Assembly (NCBI RefSeq): GCF_002243645.1
Contig: NZ_CP017704.1
Coordinates: forward strand, 1,279,501 to 1,343,500
DNA length: 64,000 nucleotides
Source: Peribacillus simplex NBRC 15720 = DSM 1321
Lineage (GTDB): Bacteria > Bacillota > Bacilli > Bacillales > DSM-1321
Direction: 5' to 3'
Position numbers and translations under genes: made by a program. Below, piece by piece: positions 44,481-53,605 of the stretch; positions within the stretch are counted from its first letter, which is position 1; every line of letters begins with the position of its first letter. The notes under the pieces were generated by a model, which saw only the letters and a program-made list of their open reading frames with translations, did not search any database and was not told the origin of the DNA.

Positions 44481-45555
44481 AAGCTTTTTCTCTCCCGCTA
44501 TAATCATTTATCATTTGTAAAAAGTCATTGAATAGTAATGAACTCTCGATAGGTCCTGGATTTGCCTCTGGGTGGTACTGGGTAGTGAAGATTGGCAAGT
44601 CTTCATGCATGAGCCCCTCAACTGTGTTATCATTCACGTTTCTGAATCTCACTTGCAGCGATGTTCCTTGTAAGCTCGGTTCATCAACCTCATAACTATG
44701 ATTCTGCGAACTCATATACACCTTTTTCGTTTTCAAATCGACCACGGGCTGATTCGCACCGCGATGTCCAAACAGCATTTTTTTTGTATTTCCACCTAAG
44801 GCAAGGGCCGTTAATTGATGACCGAGGCAGATGCCCATCGTTGGAAAATTCGTAATGATCTTTTTAATGTTTCCTAAAAGGTATTCAAGCTGTTTTGGAT
44901 CCCCAGGCCCATTTGAAAGCAAAATACCATCTGGCTTCAAGTCCTTGATTTGTTCGAATTCAGTATCGAATGGTACGACAGAGACTCGGCAGCCTTGCTC
45001 GACCAATGAATCCAATATGGATTTTTTATAGCCGAAATCCATCATTACCACGTGCTTGTCGCCTTTCCCAAAACTCTCGACAATCTTTGTGGATACCTCA
45101 GCAACGTGTGCTGATAAACCATTCAGGCCAGGTACGACAGTGTATTTTTCTTCCGCTGTGATGACTGCCTGCATGGAACCTTCCTGTCTTATATTCTTAA
45201 CTACCGCTCTTGTGTCAACATGGCTTAAAAGAGGAATGTTCCACTTGTCTAGATATTCACCAAGTGAATATTTAGCTTGATAATGTGAATGGCTCATATT
45301 TCCTTCATAAACAATCACACCGGCAACATGCGGTTTCTTACTTTCAAAATCATGTTCATTGATTCCATAATTTCCGATTAGTGGGTATGTGAAGATGACA
45401 ATCTGGTCCTTATATGAAGGATCTGTCAACACTTCTTGATATCCGGTCATTCCTGTAAAAAAGACAATCTCTCCAGTGATTGTTTTTTCAGTCGATTTAG
45501 TCAGCAGTTCCCCTTCAAAGACGGAACCATTCTCTAAATATAGATAGCTTTTCAT
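44473..45555 (-). CDS. carA: Carbamoyl-phosphate synthase small subunit, arginine pathway
   Basis: Glutamine amidotransferase subunit that feeds ammonia to CarB. The N-terminal half is the CPSase-specific domain (YLYLENGSVFEG, GMTGYQEVLTDPSY), and the class I amidotransferase triad is seen in MGICLGHQLTALALGG (Cys about 237) and FTTQYHPEANPG (His and Glu near 331 and 333). GAGGTG stands 6 bases before ATG 45555. It lies between argD and carB, as in the B. subtilis argCJBD-carAB-argF operon, and is 360 residues long (353 in B. subtilis). Confidence 0.95.
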   Translation of the reverse strand: MKSYLYLENGSVFEGELLTKSTEKTITGEIVFFTGMTGYQEVLTDPSYKDQIVIFTYPLIGNYGINEHDFESKKPHVAGVIVYEGNMSHSHYQAKYSLGEYLDKWNIPLLSHVDTRAVVKNIRQEGSMQAVITAEEKYTVVPGLNGLSAHVAEVSTKIVESFGKGDKHVVMMDFGYKKSILDSLVEQGCRVSVVPFDTEFEQIKDLKPDGILLSNGPGDPKQLEYLLGNIKKIITNFPTMGICLGHQLTALALGGNTKKMLFGHRGANQPVVDLKTKKVYMSSQNHSYEVDEPSLQGTSLQVRFRNVNDNTVEGLMHEDLPIFTTQYHPEANPGPIESSLLFNDFLQMINDYSGREKAYA

Positions 45556-45576
45556 GATCTTCACCTCTTTAGATGA

Positions 45577-45614
45577 TGTATATTTATATACACAATAGCA
45601 TAATTATTCATTTT
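45577..45614 (-). promoter_or_regulatory. Possible ArgR site and palindrome in the argD-carA gap
   Basis: On the minus strand ATGAATAATTATGCTA (about 45597-45612) resembles the ARG box CATGAATAAAAATKCAAK, and just downstream TGTATATTTATATACA (45577-45592) is a perfect 16-base palindrome. An internal ArgR-controlled control point before carA is possible; no clear promoter was seen. Confidence 0.4.
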
Positions 45615-45637
45615 GTTCTATAAAAAATTCAATAAAT

Positions 45638-46789
45638 TTAGACAGTTTGTTTTATTGCCAATACTTTTTTAATTTTGTTTATAGCACTGTTGATCTCCGA
45701 TTCGGTAACTGTCAGAGATGGGAGTAAACGAAGTACTTTAGGACCTGCACTCAATACAAGTAAGCCCTCTTCTTGCAGTTCCATTAAAAAAGCTTGAACA
45801 TCCTGTTTACATTCAATTCCGACCATCATTCCCAGACCGCGAATCTCTTTCACTTCTTCCATGTCCTTCAATGCTTTTGCCAATTCGCTCTCAAGGTATT
45901 CAGCCTTTTTAACGGTTTCTTTTAAAAACCCTGATTGGAAAATTTCCTTTAACACGGCTTCGGCCGCTGAGACACTAACGGGATTACCTCCAAAAGTGGA
46001 TCCATGACTTCCAGGGTTAAAGAACTCAGACAGTGCTTCCTTTCCAATCATCGCCCCGATTGGCAGGCCATTTCCCAGCCCCTTTGCTGAAGTGATGATG
46101 TCCGGTTGGATATTAAAATGCTGGAATGCAAATGGTTTCCCTGTACGCCCTATTCCAGTCTGAATTTCATCTATGATAAGGAGAGCTCCGTGTTCTTGGC
46201 ATTGAGTTTGAATCACGTCCAGATAAGATTGCTGTACAACATGAATGCCGCCCTCTCCTTGAACAATTTCAATCATTACAGCTGCCGTATTTTCATCAAT
46301 GGCTGCTGTCATGGCATCATTATCATTAAATGGAACATATTCGAACGAAGCTAGCATCGGTCCGAAACCAGTCTTGATTTTTTCCTGCCCCGTTGCAGCC
46401 ATCGTTGCAAACGTACGGCCGTGGAAAGACTGCTGGCATGTGATAATTTTGCTTTTCCCAGTAGCTTTACGTGCTAGTTTGATTGCTGCCTCATTCGCCT
46501 CGGCACCGCTGTTGGCAAAGAACACCTGACTTAAACCAGAGGCATCAGCCAGCATTTTTGCTGTCCGTTCCTGTATGGAACTTTGAAACATGTTCGATAC
46601 ATGCCAATATTTATTAAGCTGCTCCGTGACAGCCATTTTTACCTTCTCATGACAATGTCCAAGATTCAAAACCCCGATACCGGATGTGAAATCCAGATAC
46701 TCTTTACCTGTTGCACTCGTAATCTTCAATCCTGACGCAGTGTCTGGCTCAATGTTCCACCTTGCATATGTTGGAAATAAAGAACTCAT
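45638..46789 (-). CDS. argD: Acetylornithine aminotransferase
   Basis: PLP-dependent class III aminotransferase that makes N-acetylornithine from the semialdehyde and glutamate. The 383-residue protein has the FANSGAEANEAAIKLARK cofactor region (about 92-109), the DEIQTGIGRTGK motif (about 210-221), and the PLP Lys in DIITSAKGLGNGLPIGA (about 231-247). Its ATG overlaps the argB TGA (ATGA). It has the normal length and place in the operon, with an 82-base gap to carA. Confidence 0.95.
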   Translation of the reverse strand: MSSLFPTYARWNIEPDTASGLKITSATGKEYLDFTSGIGVLNLGHCHEKVKMAVTEQLNKYWHVSNMFQSSIQERTAKMLADASGLSQVFFANSGAEANEAAIKLARKATGKSKIITCQQSFHGRTFATMAATGQEKIKTGFGPMLASFEYVPFNDNDAMTAAIDENTAAVMIEIVQGEGGIHVVQQSYLDVIQTQCQEHGALLIIDEIQTGIGRTGKPFAFQHFNIQPDIITSAKGLGNGLPIGAMIGKEALSEFFNPGSHGSTFGGNPVSVSAAEAVLKEIFQSGFLKETVKKAEYLESELAKALKDMEEVKEIRGLGMMVGIECKQDVQAFLMELQEEGLLVLSAGPKVLRLLPSLTVTESEINSAINKIKKVLAIKQTV

Positions 46790-47559
46790 TGAAATACCCC
46801 TTCCTCCTGAAGAAATTTCGTACCGATGAATTGTCCGCCTTGATAAAAATGATCTTTCCCACTAACGATCATCACTTCTTCAATCCCTTTATTCAGCACA
46901 GACAACGCTGTATTGACTTTCGGGATCATTCCCCCATGGATACTTCCATCCATGATCATATTCTTCGTTTCCGTTTCATTCAATTTCTCAATGATCTGCC
47001 CATTCTTCAAGACCCCTTTAACATCGGTCACAAATAAACACATATCGGCCGATAGTGCCTTCGCTACAGACCCAGCAGCCATATCGGCATTCACATTTAA
47101 TTTAGTGCCTTCTTCGGTAGTTGAAATGGGCGTCAATACCGGACAATAACCTTTTTCGAATAAAAGTCCGAATAATTCCGTATTGACTTGTTGTATCTCA
47201 CCAACAGCTCCAAGTTTCTGTTTGTCGATATAATCACCTGTGAGAATTCCGCCGTCAGAGCCATTTATACCGATTGCCTTGATGCCATGAGCTTCCAATT
47301 TATGAACGAGGCTGCGGTTCGATTTGCCTGCCAGCATAAGTTCCACAATTTCCAACACTTCAGTGGTCGTTTTTCTTAAACCATCTTCAAATACTGGTTC
47401 AATTTCAAATTTTTCAAGCATTGAATTTATATCAGGGCCGCCTCCATGCACAAAGACAATATGGTAGCCGCGGTTTTGTAACTCTCTAACACTATTGAAA
47501 AACGACTCAGATAACTCATTAATGATGCTGCCGCCGCACTTTATGACTAATATGTCCAT
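46786..47559 (-). CDS. argB: Acetylglutamate kinase
   Basis: Phosphorylates N-acetylglutamate in arginine synthesis. The 257-residue amino-acid-kinase-fold protein opens VIKCGGSIINELSESF and has VFVHGGGPDINSMLEKF (about 35-51), LNVNADMAAGSVAKAL (about 153-168) and FVTDVKGVLKNG. It lacks the N-terminal helix of arginine-inhibited forms, like the B. subtilis enzyme (258). It is 11 bases after argJ and overlaps argD by 4 bases. Confidence 0.95.
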   Translation of the reverse strand: MDILVIKCGGSIINELSESFFNSVRELQNRGYHIVFVHGGGPDINSMLEKFEIEPVFEDGLRKTTTEVLEIVELMLAGKSNRSLVHKLEAHGIKAIGINGSDGGILTGDYIDKQKLGAVGEIQQVNTELFGLLFEKGYCPVLTPISTTEEGTKLNVNADMAAGSVAKALSADMCLFVTDVKGVLKNGQIIEKLNETETKNMIMDGSIHGGMIPKVNTALSVLNKGIEEVMIVSGKDHFYQGGQFIGTKFLQEEGVFQ

Positions 47560-47570
47560 ATTTTCACCTC

Positions 47571-48803
47571 TTACGAACGATAGCTTCCGTTTATTTTCAC
47601 ATAATCATAGGTTAAATCGCAGCCCCATGCTGTGCCTGATTCATTACCATCTTTTAAATAAACATGAATGATGATACTTTCATTTTCCAAGTATGCTTTG
47701 GCTTCTTCCTCAGAAAACATGATCGGCTCACCATCATTAAGTACAACGATATCACCAAAAACGATCGTTGTTTGATCCGGATTGAATGCCACTCCGCTTC
47801 TTCCCATCGCAGCAATGATCCTTCCCCAGTTTGCATCCGCTCCAAAAGCTGCCGTTTTCACTAGATTTGACCCTACGATCGTCTTCGCCATCATCTGTGA
47901 ATCTTGCTTCGTATGCATGCCATGAACATTCACTTCTATCAGTTTTGTGGCACCTTCTCCGTCTTTCGCAATTTGTTTAGCGAGATTTTCGGAAGTTTGT
48001 TTTAATAATTCCAGGAAGATAGACCATTCTGGATGGTTAGGTGTCAAAGGGTCATTGTTCGCTTCTCCATTCGCGAGCACTAATACCATGTCGTTCGTTG
48101 AACAGTCACCATCAACCGTGATTTGATTGAATGTATCATTTGTTATGGAGGATAGTGCTTGCTGTAAATCATCCGGTTCAATTACAGCATCCGTGGTAAT
48201 GAAACCGAGCATTGTAGCCATGTTTGGATGAATCATTCCCGATCCCTTCGCAGCGCCGCCCATCTTCACGGTTTTACCGTCAATAATTGTTTCATAACCA
48301 CAGCTCTTCGTTACAATATCCGTTGTTAAAATGGCTGTACCAAAAGCTTCAGCAGCTTCAGGTGTATTTTCTGGCTGCAATGACTCTATGCCTTTTCTTA
48401 CTTTTTCCATTTCCATGAATTCCCCGATGACTCCCGTTGAAGCCACTGCAAATGAATGGTCCTCCAAACCGAACTTTTGAGCCGCAAGCTTCCTCATTTC
48501 ATTTGCATCTTTTAAACCCTGTTCACCTGTACAAGCATTCGCACAAGCACTATTCACTACAATGCCGTGAAGTTTTCCAGTAACTGCAATGCTATCTTTC
48601 GTTACATTGATTGGAGCGGCTTGAACTACATTTTGTGTATAAACCGCCGCGGCTGATGCTGGGACATCGGTAAAAATGATGCCAACGTCCTTTTTAGAAT
48701 AGCGTAATCCTGCATGGACACCTGATGCTTTGAACCCTTGGGGCATTAAAATGTTTCCCTCTTGAATTTGTTTGATTACTTCAACTGGCTGTAGTGTATT
48801 CAT
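47571..48803 (-). CDS. argJ: Bifunctional glutamate/ornithine N-acetyltransferase
   Basis: ArgJ recycles the acetyl group from N-acetylornithine to glutamate and may also use acetyl-CoA. The 410-residue precursor has the autocatalytic cleavage site in MIHPNMATMLGFITTDA, where Thr of ATMLG (near residue 190) becomes the new N-terminal nucleophile, and the oxyanion Thr-Thr and QITVDGDCSTND motifs. Length and motifs are typical. It lies between argC and argB with 11-16 base gaps. Confidence 0.95.
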   Translation of the reverse strand: MNTLQPVEVIKQIQEGNILMPQGFKASGVHAGLRYSKKDVGIIFTDVPASAAAVYTQNVVQAAPINVTKDSIAVTGKLHGIVVNSACANACTGEQGLKDANEMRKLAAQKFGLEDHSFAVASTGVIGEFMEMEKVRKGIESLQPENTPEAAEAFGTAILTTDIVTKSCGYETIIDGKTVKMGGAAKGSGMIHPNMATMLGFITTDAVIEPDDLQQALSSITNDTFNQITVDGDCSTNDMVLVLANGEANNDPLTPNHPEWSIFLELLKQTSENLAKQIAKDGEGATKLIEVNVHGMHTKQDSQMMAKTIVGSNLVKTAAFGADANWGRIIAAMGRSGVAFNPDQTTIVFGDIVVLNDGEPIMFSEEEAKAYLENESIIIHVYLKDGNESGTAWGCDLTYDYVKINGSYRS

Positions 48804-48819
48804 TGTTTCCCTCCATAGT

Positions 48820-49857
48820 TTACGGATATAACGGACTGTTCCATAGTCCTGCCGTTTCTTCTAGTCCCATTAATATATTTGCATTTTGAATGGCCTGCCC
48901 TGCAGCACCCTTCACTAAATTATCAATAACTGAAACCACCGTTACCTTACCTGTTCTTTCATCATAATCGACGCCAATGTCGCAAAAGTTCGATCCATAT
49001 ACCTGTTTCGTGGATGGAAAGCGATCAAGGGGCTGTACCCGGACAAATGGGTGGTTCTCGTATACTGTTTCGTATAAATCCTTTAATTCAACATTTGAGG
49101 TTTCCCGATTTACCTTTATATACATCGTTGCCATTATCCCTCTTGTCATGGGAACAAGATGTGTATTAAAGGTGATGGGCTGTAAACCTGATGACCATCG
49201 CCCAAGCTGTTGTTCGATTTCCGGTATGTGCTGATGTTGATTTACCTTATATATCTTAAAGTTCTCATTCATTTCACTATAATGGGTGACTGCCGAAGGT
49301 GATTTACCCGCCCCTGAAACCCCGGATTTTGCATCGATGATCACATCGGCAGCTGCTCCGGCCAATCCTTCAGTGAATAAAGGGGCAAGACCTAATAGTG
49401 ATGCGGTTGGGTAGCACCCTGGATTGGCAATGATCGTTGCTTTTTTTATTGCTTCGGCATTCCATTCAGCCAATCCGTATACGGCTTCTTCAATAATTTG
49501 CTGTGGCGCGGCCGGTTTTTTATACCAGTGTTCGTATTCACCTGGAGTTTGAAGCCTGAGGTCTCCAGATAGGTCGATTACTTTAATGTCAAGGTCAGAA
49601 AATTCCGAAATCAGTTGCGAGGAAACACCAGAAGGAGTTGCTAGAAATACTATATCGGATTTTTTAGCAATCGCTTCCGGGTCAATTTCTTCTAATTTAT
49701 CTTTCATATGCATTAAATGTGCATTTTCTTCATATAAACTTCGACCAAATTGGGATGAAGTATGCAATGATTTTATTTTAAATTGCGGATGATTATTCAA
49801 AAATCTTATTAGTTCCAGTCCTCCATAACCCGTCGCACCTACTAATGATACGTTCAT
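48820..49857 (-). CDS. argC: N-acetyl-gamma-glutamyl-phosphate reductase
   Basis: NADPH-dependent reductase that makes the glutamate semialdehyde intermediate. The 345-residue protein opens with the Rossmann motif VGATGYGGLELIR (5-17) and has the catalytic Cys in IANPGCYPTASLLGL (about 143-157), and SGVSGAGKSP. It is the first gene of the operon, about 50 bases after the promoter, which carries ARG boxes. The length matches B. subtilis ArgC. Confidence 0.96.
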   Translation of the reverse strand: MNVSLVGATGYGGLELIRFLNNHPQFKIKSLHTSSQFGRSLYEENAHLMHMKDKLEEIDPEAIAKKSDIVFLATPSGVSSQLISEFSDLDIKVIDLSGDLRLQTPGEYEHWYKKPAAPQQIIEEAVYGLAEWNAEAIKKATIIANPGCYPTASLLGLAPLFTEGLAGAAADVIIDAKSGVSGAGKSPSAVTHYSEMNENFKIYKVNQHQHIPEIEQQLGRWSSGLQPITFNTHLVPMTRGIMATMYIKVNRETSNVELKDLYETVYENHPFVRVQPLDRFPSTKQVYGSNFCDIGVDYDERTGKVTVVSVIDNLVKGAAGQAIQNANILMGLEETAGLWNSPLYP

Positions 49858-49905
49858 AAAACCATCTCCTATAATTTCAGGTCCCTGTCATTCTTTGATT
49901 CTATT

Positions 49906-49950
49906 ATTATAAGACTGAATAAAAATAAAATCAAATGTATTTTTATAAAA
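49906..49950 (-). promoter_or_regulatory. Promoter and ARG boxes of the arginine operon
   Basis: Minus-strand -35 TTGATT (49929-49934) and -10 TATAAT (49906-49911), 17 bases apart. An ARG-box-like TGAATAAAAATAAAAT (49916-49931 on the plus strand) lies within the spacer and -35, and a second, TTATAAAAATACATTT, lies beside it on the minus strand (about 49933-49948). ArgR (AhrC) would block RNA polymerase when arginine is high. Confidence 0.8.
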
Positions 49951-50089
49951 TTATAAACATTAATTTTAAATGAAAAATTATCCACCTAAAATCCTAGAAT
50001 TATCCAAACTTGTTGACTACTAGGGTTATTTCCGTTTAAATCAAAGGTAGTAATTGAGTAATAACGGTATCTGAAAGGTGGTCATATGC

Positions 50090-50779
50090 ATGAATGAATT
50101 ATCGTTAACTAATCGGATGCATGCAATTTTAGATAATAAACATCAAGTTAAACATATGGAAAAAGGGCGCTACCTTTTTCAGGAGAGCACCCCAGCAAGT
50201 GATTTGTATTACATTATAAAAGGGAAAGTAGAAGTGAGTAAGGTTGTTCCCGACGGTCGGGAATTAACTATACGGATTAGTTCGGAGAATGATTTGGTTG
50301 GGGAAACAGTCTTATTTTCTCAAAATCCTAAATATATGATGAATGCAAAAATGATGGAAGATGGAACTGTAGCGGTTATTTCCAAAGAAGCATTAGAAGA
50401 TAAAATCGCCTCCGATAGCCGTCTTGCAGTTGATATGATGACATGGTTATCCGCTCAAAACCGTAAAAATCAGGCTAAATTCCGCGATATGCTCCTGCAC
50501 GGTAAAAAAGGTGCATTTTACTCCACCCTCATCCGTTTATCAAATAGCTATGGCACTGAAGTAGAAGACGGTAAAGTTATCAATCTTCCCTTTACAAACC
50601 AAGAACTCGCCAATTTTTGCGGCACATCCCGCGAGGTAGTCAATCGAATGCTCGCTCAATTAAGGAAAAACAATGTCATCTCCATTAAAAAGGGACGCAT
50701 TACGATTCTGGACTTTGACTATTTGAAACAGGAAATCGACTGTGAAAACTGTCCAATAGACATCTGTACCATAGATTAA
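50090..50779 (+). CDS. fnr: Fnr-type anaerobic regulator with C-terminal Fe-S cysteines
   Basis: A CRP/FNR regulator of 229 residues that in B. subtilis turns on anaerobic genes such as narK and narG. The cyclic-nucleotide-like beta barrel (about 20-110) has LYYIIKGKVEVSKVVPDGRE, and the HTH (about 170-200) has FTNQELANFCGTSREVVNRML. The C-terminal C218-x2-C221-x4-C226 tail (CENCPIDIC) is the Bacillus-type cluster ligand set, distinct from the N-terminal cysteines of E. coli FNR. ATG 50090 has AAAGGTGG 8 bases upstream. It is alone, convergent with moaA. Confidence 0.92.
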   Translation: MNELSLTNRMHAILDNKHQVKHMEKGRYLFQESTPASDLYYIIKGKVEVSKVVPDGRELTIRISSENDLVGETVLFSQNPKYMMNAKMMEDGTVAVISKEALEDKIASDSRLAVDMMTWLSAQNRKNQAKFRDMLLHGKKGAFYSTLIRLSNSYGTEVEDGKVINLPFTNQELANFCGTSREVVNRMLAQLRKNNVISIKKGRITILDFDYLKQEIDCENCPIDICTID

Positions 50780-50974
50780 ATCCCTCCCATAAAAAGAACA
50801 ATACATAATGCCTTACTGTCTTAAAATGATTGGAGTTTATTTCAGGCTAAATCCATCCCTAGGACCATTGAATTATTTTCATTACCATGTGTCCTATATA
50901 AAAGTGCATAAAAAAAGTATAAAAATCGATTTCGGCCATTGCTAGCATCTTAGGTTCCTAACAACTATACAAAA

Positions 50975-51000
50975 AAGGGATGGCATAGTTGCCATCCCTT
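50975..51000. terminator. Terminator of moaA
   Basis: AAGGGATGGCA-TAGT-TGCCATCCCTT with an A run on one side and AATTTTTT on the other, so it may serve both moaA and fnr. Confidence 0.85.
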
Positions 51001-51036
51001 AATTTTTTATTCATTCGGACGGGAGTCCCATGTATT

Positions 51037-52050
51037 TTACCCGCCAATGAATGACATTTCGATTTTTTCCTGTTTCTTCACTGTTCCCGCTGCCCGCTCA
51101 TCCGAATAGCGGTCGTCCCTACGATTCCAAAGTGAAATGATGAACCCGGTCAATTCTTCATCTGTCATGTCGGAACGGAGCAAAGACTTCAAGTCATGTC
51201 CCTTTCCATTAAACAGGCATGTATATAAACTTCCATTAGCAGAGAGACGTGCACGTGTACAACTTGAACAAAAAGACTCGGAAACCGAGGTTATGAAGCC
51301 CACTTCTGCAGTAGTGCCCTTATAACGGAAGCGCTTTGCCACCTCTCCAAAATAATCTTCTTCAACCGGTTCAAGATCGAATTCGGTTTGGAGCATCGCT
51401 AGCAGCTCTTTTTTCGTAATGACATTCTTCAACTGCCAGCCATTTGTATGCCCGACATCCATAAATTCTATATAGCGTAATTGAATGCCCTCATCTTTAC
51501 AAAATCGGGCCATCGGCAGGATTTGAGATTCATTGGTCTCTTTTTTCACTACCATATTCACTTTAACGCCAAGCCCTGCTTCTTTGGCAGCAGCTATGCC
51601 TTCAATAACAGGCTTTATACCGATATCCCTGCCGTTCATCTTCTTGAAAAGTTCATCATCGAGGCTGTCTAAGCTTATATTCACCCTCTGCAAACCAGCT
51701 GCCCTCAAATTCGCGGCATGTTTTTTCAAGAAGACACCATTCGTAGTCAATCCAATATCTTCAATACCATCAATTTTAACGAGATTTGAAATCAGAGTGG
51801 TAAGATCTCTCCGGAGTAATGGTTCTCCGCCTGTCAACCTTAGTTTTTTAACCCCTAAGCTTGCAAATATTTCAGAAAGCCTTACGATTTCCTCATAAGA
51901 TAATAGCTCACTTTTAGGCAGGAACTGAAAATTCTCATGAAAAATTTCCGCAGGCATGCAATACTGGCAGCGAAAGTTACAGCGATCTATGACTGAAATC
52001 CTTAAATCCCTTAGTGGCCTGTCCAATGAATCTTTAATTTGACTGTTCAA
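51037..52050 (-). CDS. moaA: GTP 3',8-cyclase MoaA
   Basis: A radical SAM enzyme that converts GTP in the first step of molybdenum cofactor synthesis. The N-terminal cluster motif [12 protein letters not shown] (about 18-29, Cys-x3-Cys-x2-Cys) and the C-terminal second cluster, [20 protein letters not shown] (Cys-x2-Cys-x13-Cys), are both present, and the C-terminus ends with the needed Gly-Gly (FIGG). The length is 337 residues, typical. Next to fnr it suggests molybdoenzyme use, for example nitrate respiration, though no such enzyme is in the window. Confidence 0.96.
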   Translation of the reverse strand: MNSQIKDSLDRPLRDLRISVIDRCNFRCQYCMPAEIFHENFQFLPKSELLSYEEIVRLSEIFASLGVKKLRLTGGEPLLRRDLTTLISNLVKIDGIEDIGLTTNGVFLKKHAANLRAAGLQRVNISLDSLDDELFKKMNGRDIGIKPVIEGIAAAKEAGLGVKVNMVVKKETNESQILPMARFCKDEGIQLRYIEFMDVGHTNGWQLKNVITKKELLAMLQTEFDLEPVEEDYFGEVAKRFRYKGTTAEVGFITSVSESFCSSCTRARLSANGSLYTCLFNGKGHDLKSLLRSDMTDEELTGFIISLWNRRDDRYSDERAAGTVKKQEKIEMSFIGG

Positions 52051-52158
52051 TTAACCACTCCTAGCCGAGGTATTAGAAAAAAACCAGACCATAAAAAGTG
52101 GCTCCATTGAATGGATTCACTGTTTTTTGACTGGCTTTTCATTTCTATTACAGAGTTA

Positions 52159-52476
52159 TTATTTGATTCCTAAGGCAATTTTAGCATATCTGGACATTTT
52201 GTCTTTCGTCCATGGCGGACTCCAGACAATCTTCACATCCGTTTCCTTGACCTCAGGGATATCTTCCAGAACCAATTTAACTTGATCGACGATCGTCCCA
52301 GCCATCGGACAGCCCATTGCTGTCAATGTCATCGTCACCGTAGTCAGACCTTCCTCATCCATATCCACATCATATACCAAGCCTAAATTAACTATATCTA
52401 TACCAAGCTCAGGGTCAATGACCTGCTCCAAAGCTCCAATGATAATGTCTTTTGTATCTTGATCCACTTCGATCAC
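52159..52476 (-). CDS. yitW: MIP18/DUF59-family Fe-S assembly protein YitW
   Basis: A 105-residue MIP18-type protein, also called PaaD- or SufT-like, thought to help iron-sulfur cluster maturation. The family pattern is ALEQVIDPELGIDIVNLGL and LTAMGCPMAGTIVDQV, with the conserved Cys in the second motif. It is as long as B. subtilis YitW (102). It follows yitV in the same direction, as in B. subtilis, with a gap of 109 bases. The client proteins are unknown; MoaA (Fe-S) nearby is only a suggestive neighbour. Confidence 0.9.
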   Translation of the reverse strand: MIEVDQDTKDIIIGALEQVIDPELGIDIVNLGLVYDVDMDEEGLTTVTMTLTAMGCPMAGTIVDQVKLVLEDIPEVKETDVKIVWSPPWTKDKMSRYAKIALGIK

Positions 52477-52585
52477 TCCTTTTATGGAAAATCTCTTCGT
52501 TTTAGATTGTCGGTTTCATCATTATGTCCATTTTAGACTTTATATTATGTCCGTATTAGCATCATAACAGATTTTGAGTGAGTAC

Positions 52586-53374
52586 TTAAGCATTTTGCAC
52601 AGTTGACAGTAAATGTTTCGCGAACCAGTCTGCAGTCATAAGCACGCCTTCTCTACTGACCTTATGTCCAGCCTTAGGGTCAAGGATAAAATCAATTTTT
52701 TCATCTGCCTCTTTATACCCTGCTTTAACCCCTTCATAAAAACGATATGCATGTTGATAAGGCACAACCGGATCTTTGGCACCATGCCAAAAAAGAAGCG
52801 GACGGTTGGAAAGCTTATCCTGATTAAGACTCAAATCAAATGGCTTGAGCTGTTCAATCACCTTGGCAACTTCCTCATCAGTAGCTGGGAATTTAACTTT
52901 CCTTTTCTTAATCTCCGCCATTTGGAGCTCTGCATACGCGACATATGATGGGTTACCCATTAAACTGACTCCGGCGCATATCCATTCATAAGCAGCCAGG
53001 GCCCCATTAGTCACTATTCCCCCCATAGAGGTACCTGCTACGCCAATTCTGTCAGGATCAATTAATTTTCGGGATAATAAATCATCCTTCAACAAAGATA
53101 AATCCTGGATTGTCTGTAAAACCATTTCCCAAAAACGGGGCATCATTTGAGAATCACTTAAACCAGCTCCCCTTTCCCCATGATGAATCACATCGGGAAG
53201 AAGCACACGAAACCCCTTTTCAGCCAATAAATAAGCATAGTGAAGATTGTGTTCTTTCGCACTTTGAAAACCATGTATAAAAATAATAAGCGGCAACTCC
53301 TGATTGAAAGTGGCTTCTTTACCTAGGTGCAATACAGGAATATGTCCAATATGTTCTTTTTCAATTATTATCAA
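52586..53374 (-). CDS. yitV: YitV-type alpha/beta hydrolase (putative esterase)
   Basis: A 262-residue alpha/beta hydrolase. The oxyanion HG motif is in LIIFIHGFQSAKEHN, the nucleophile Ser in VAGTSMGGIVTNG (GTSMGG), the acid in LLFWHGAKDPVVPY and the His in DPKAGHKVS. The start is a TTG at 53374, 5 bases after GGAGGGG; the longer frame carries no ribosome site. It lies between yitU and yitW as in B. subtilis. The substrate is unknown. Confidence 0.87.
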   Translation of the reverse strand: MIIIEKEHIGHIPVLHLGKEATFNQELPLIIFIHGFQSAKEHNLHYAYLLAEKGFRVLLPDVIHHGERGAGLSDSQMMPRFWEMVLQTIQDLSLLKDDLLSRKLIDPDRIGVAGTSMGGIVTNGALAAYEWICAGVSLMGNPSYVAYAELQMAEIKKRKVKFPATDEEVAKVIEQLKPFDLSLNQDKLSNRPLLFWHGAKDPVVPYQHAYRFYEGVKAGYKEADEKIDFILDPKAGHKVSREGVLMTADWFAKHLLSTVQNA

Positions 53375-53605
53375 GTTAACCCCTCCGAATAAATTTGTTC
53401 CGGTCTTTTCAATACCCTTCTCAAAAAGGCATTGGCATTCATCATTCAATTCCTTTAAACCTGAGCATCGCTTTAATTAACATTATCCTGGATATAGTAA
53501 TATCATACAGGAATGCATAAAGAATGAAAAAGATTTACATTTACTTTAAAATAGGCTTAACAATATTTGCATATAATGAAATCAAAAAGAACAGAGGGTG
53601 TGTAC

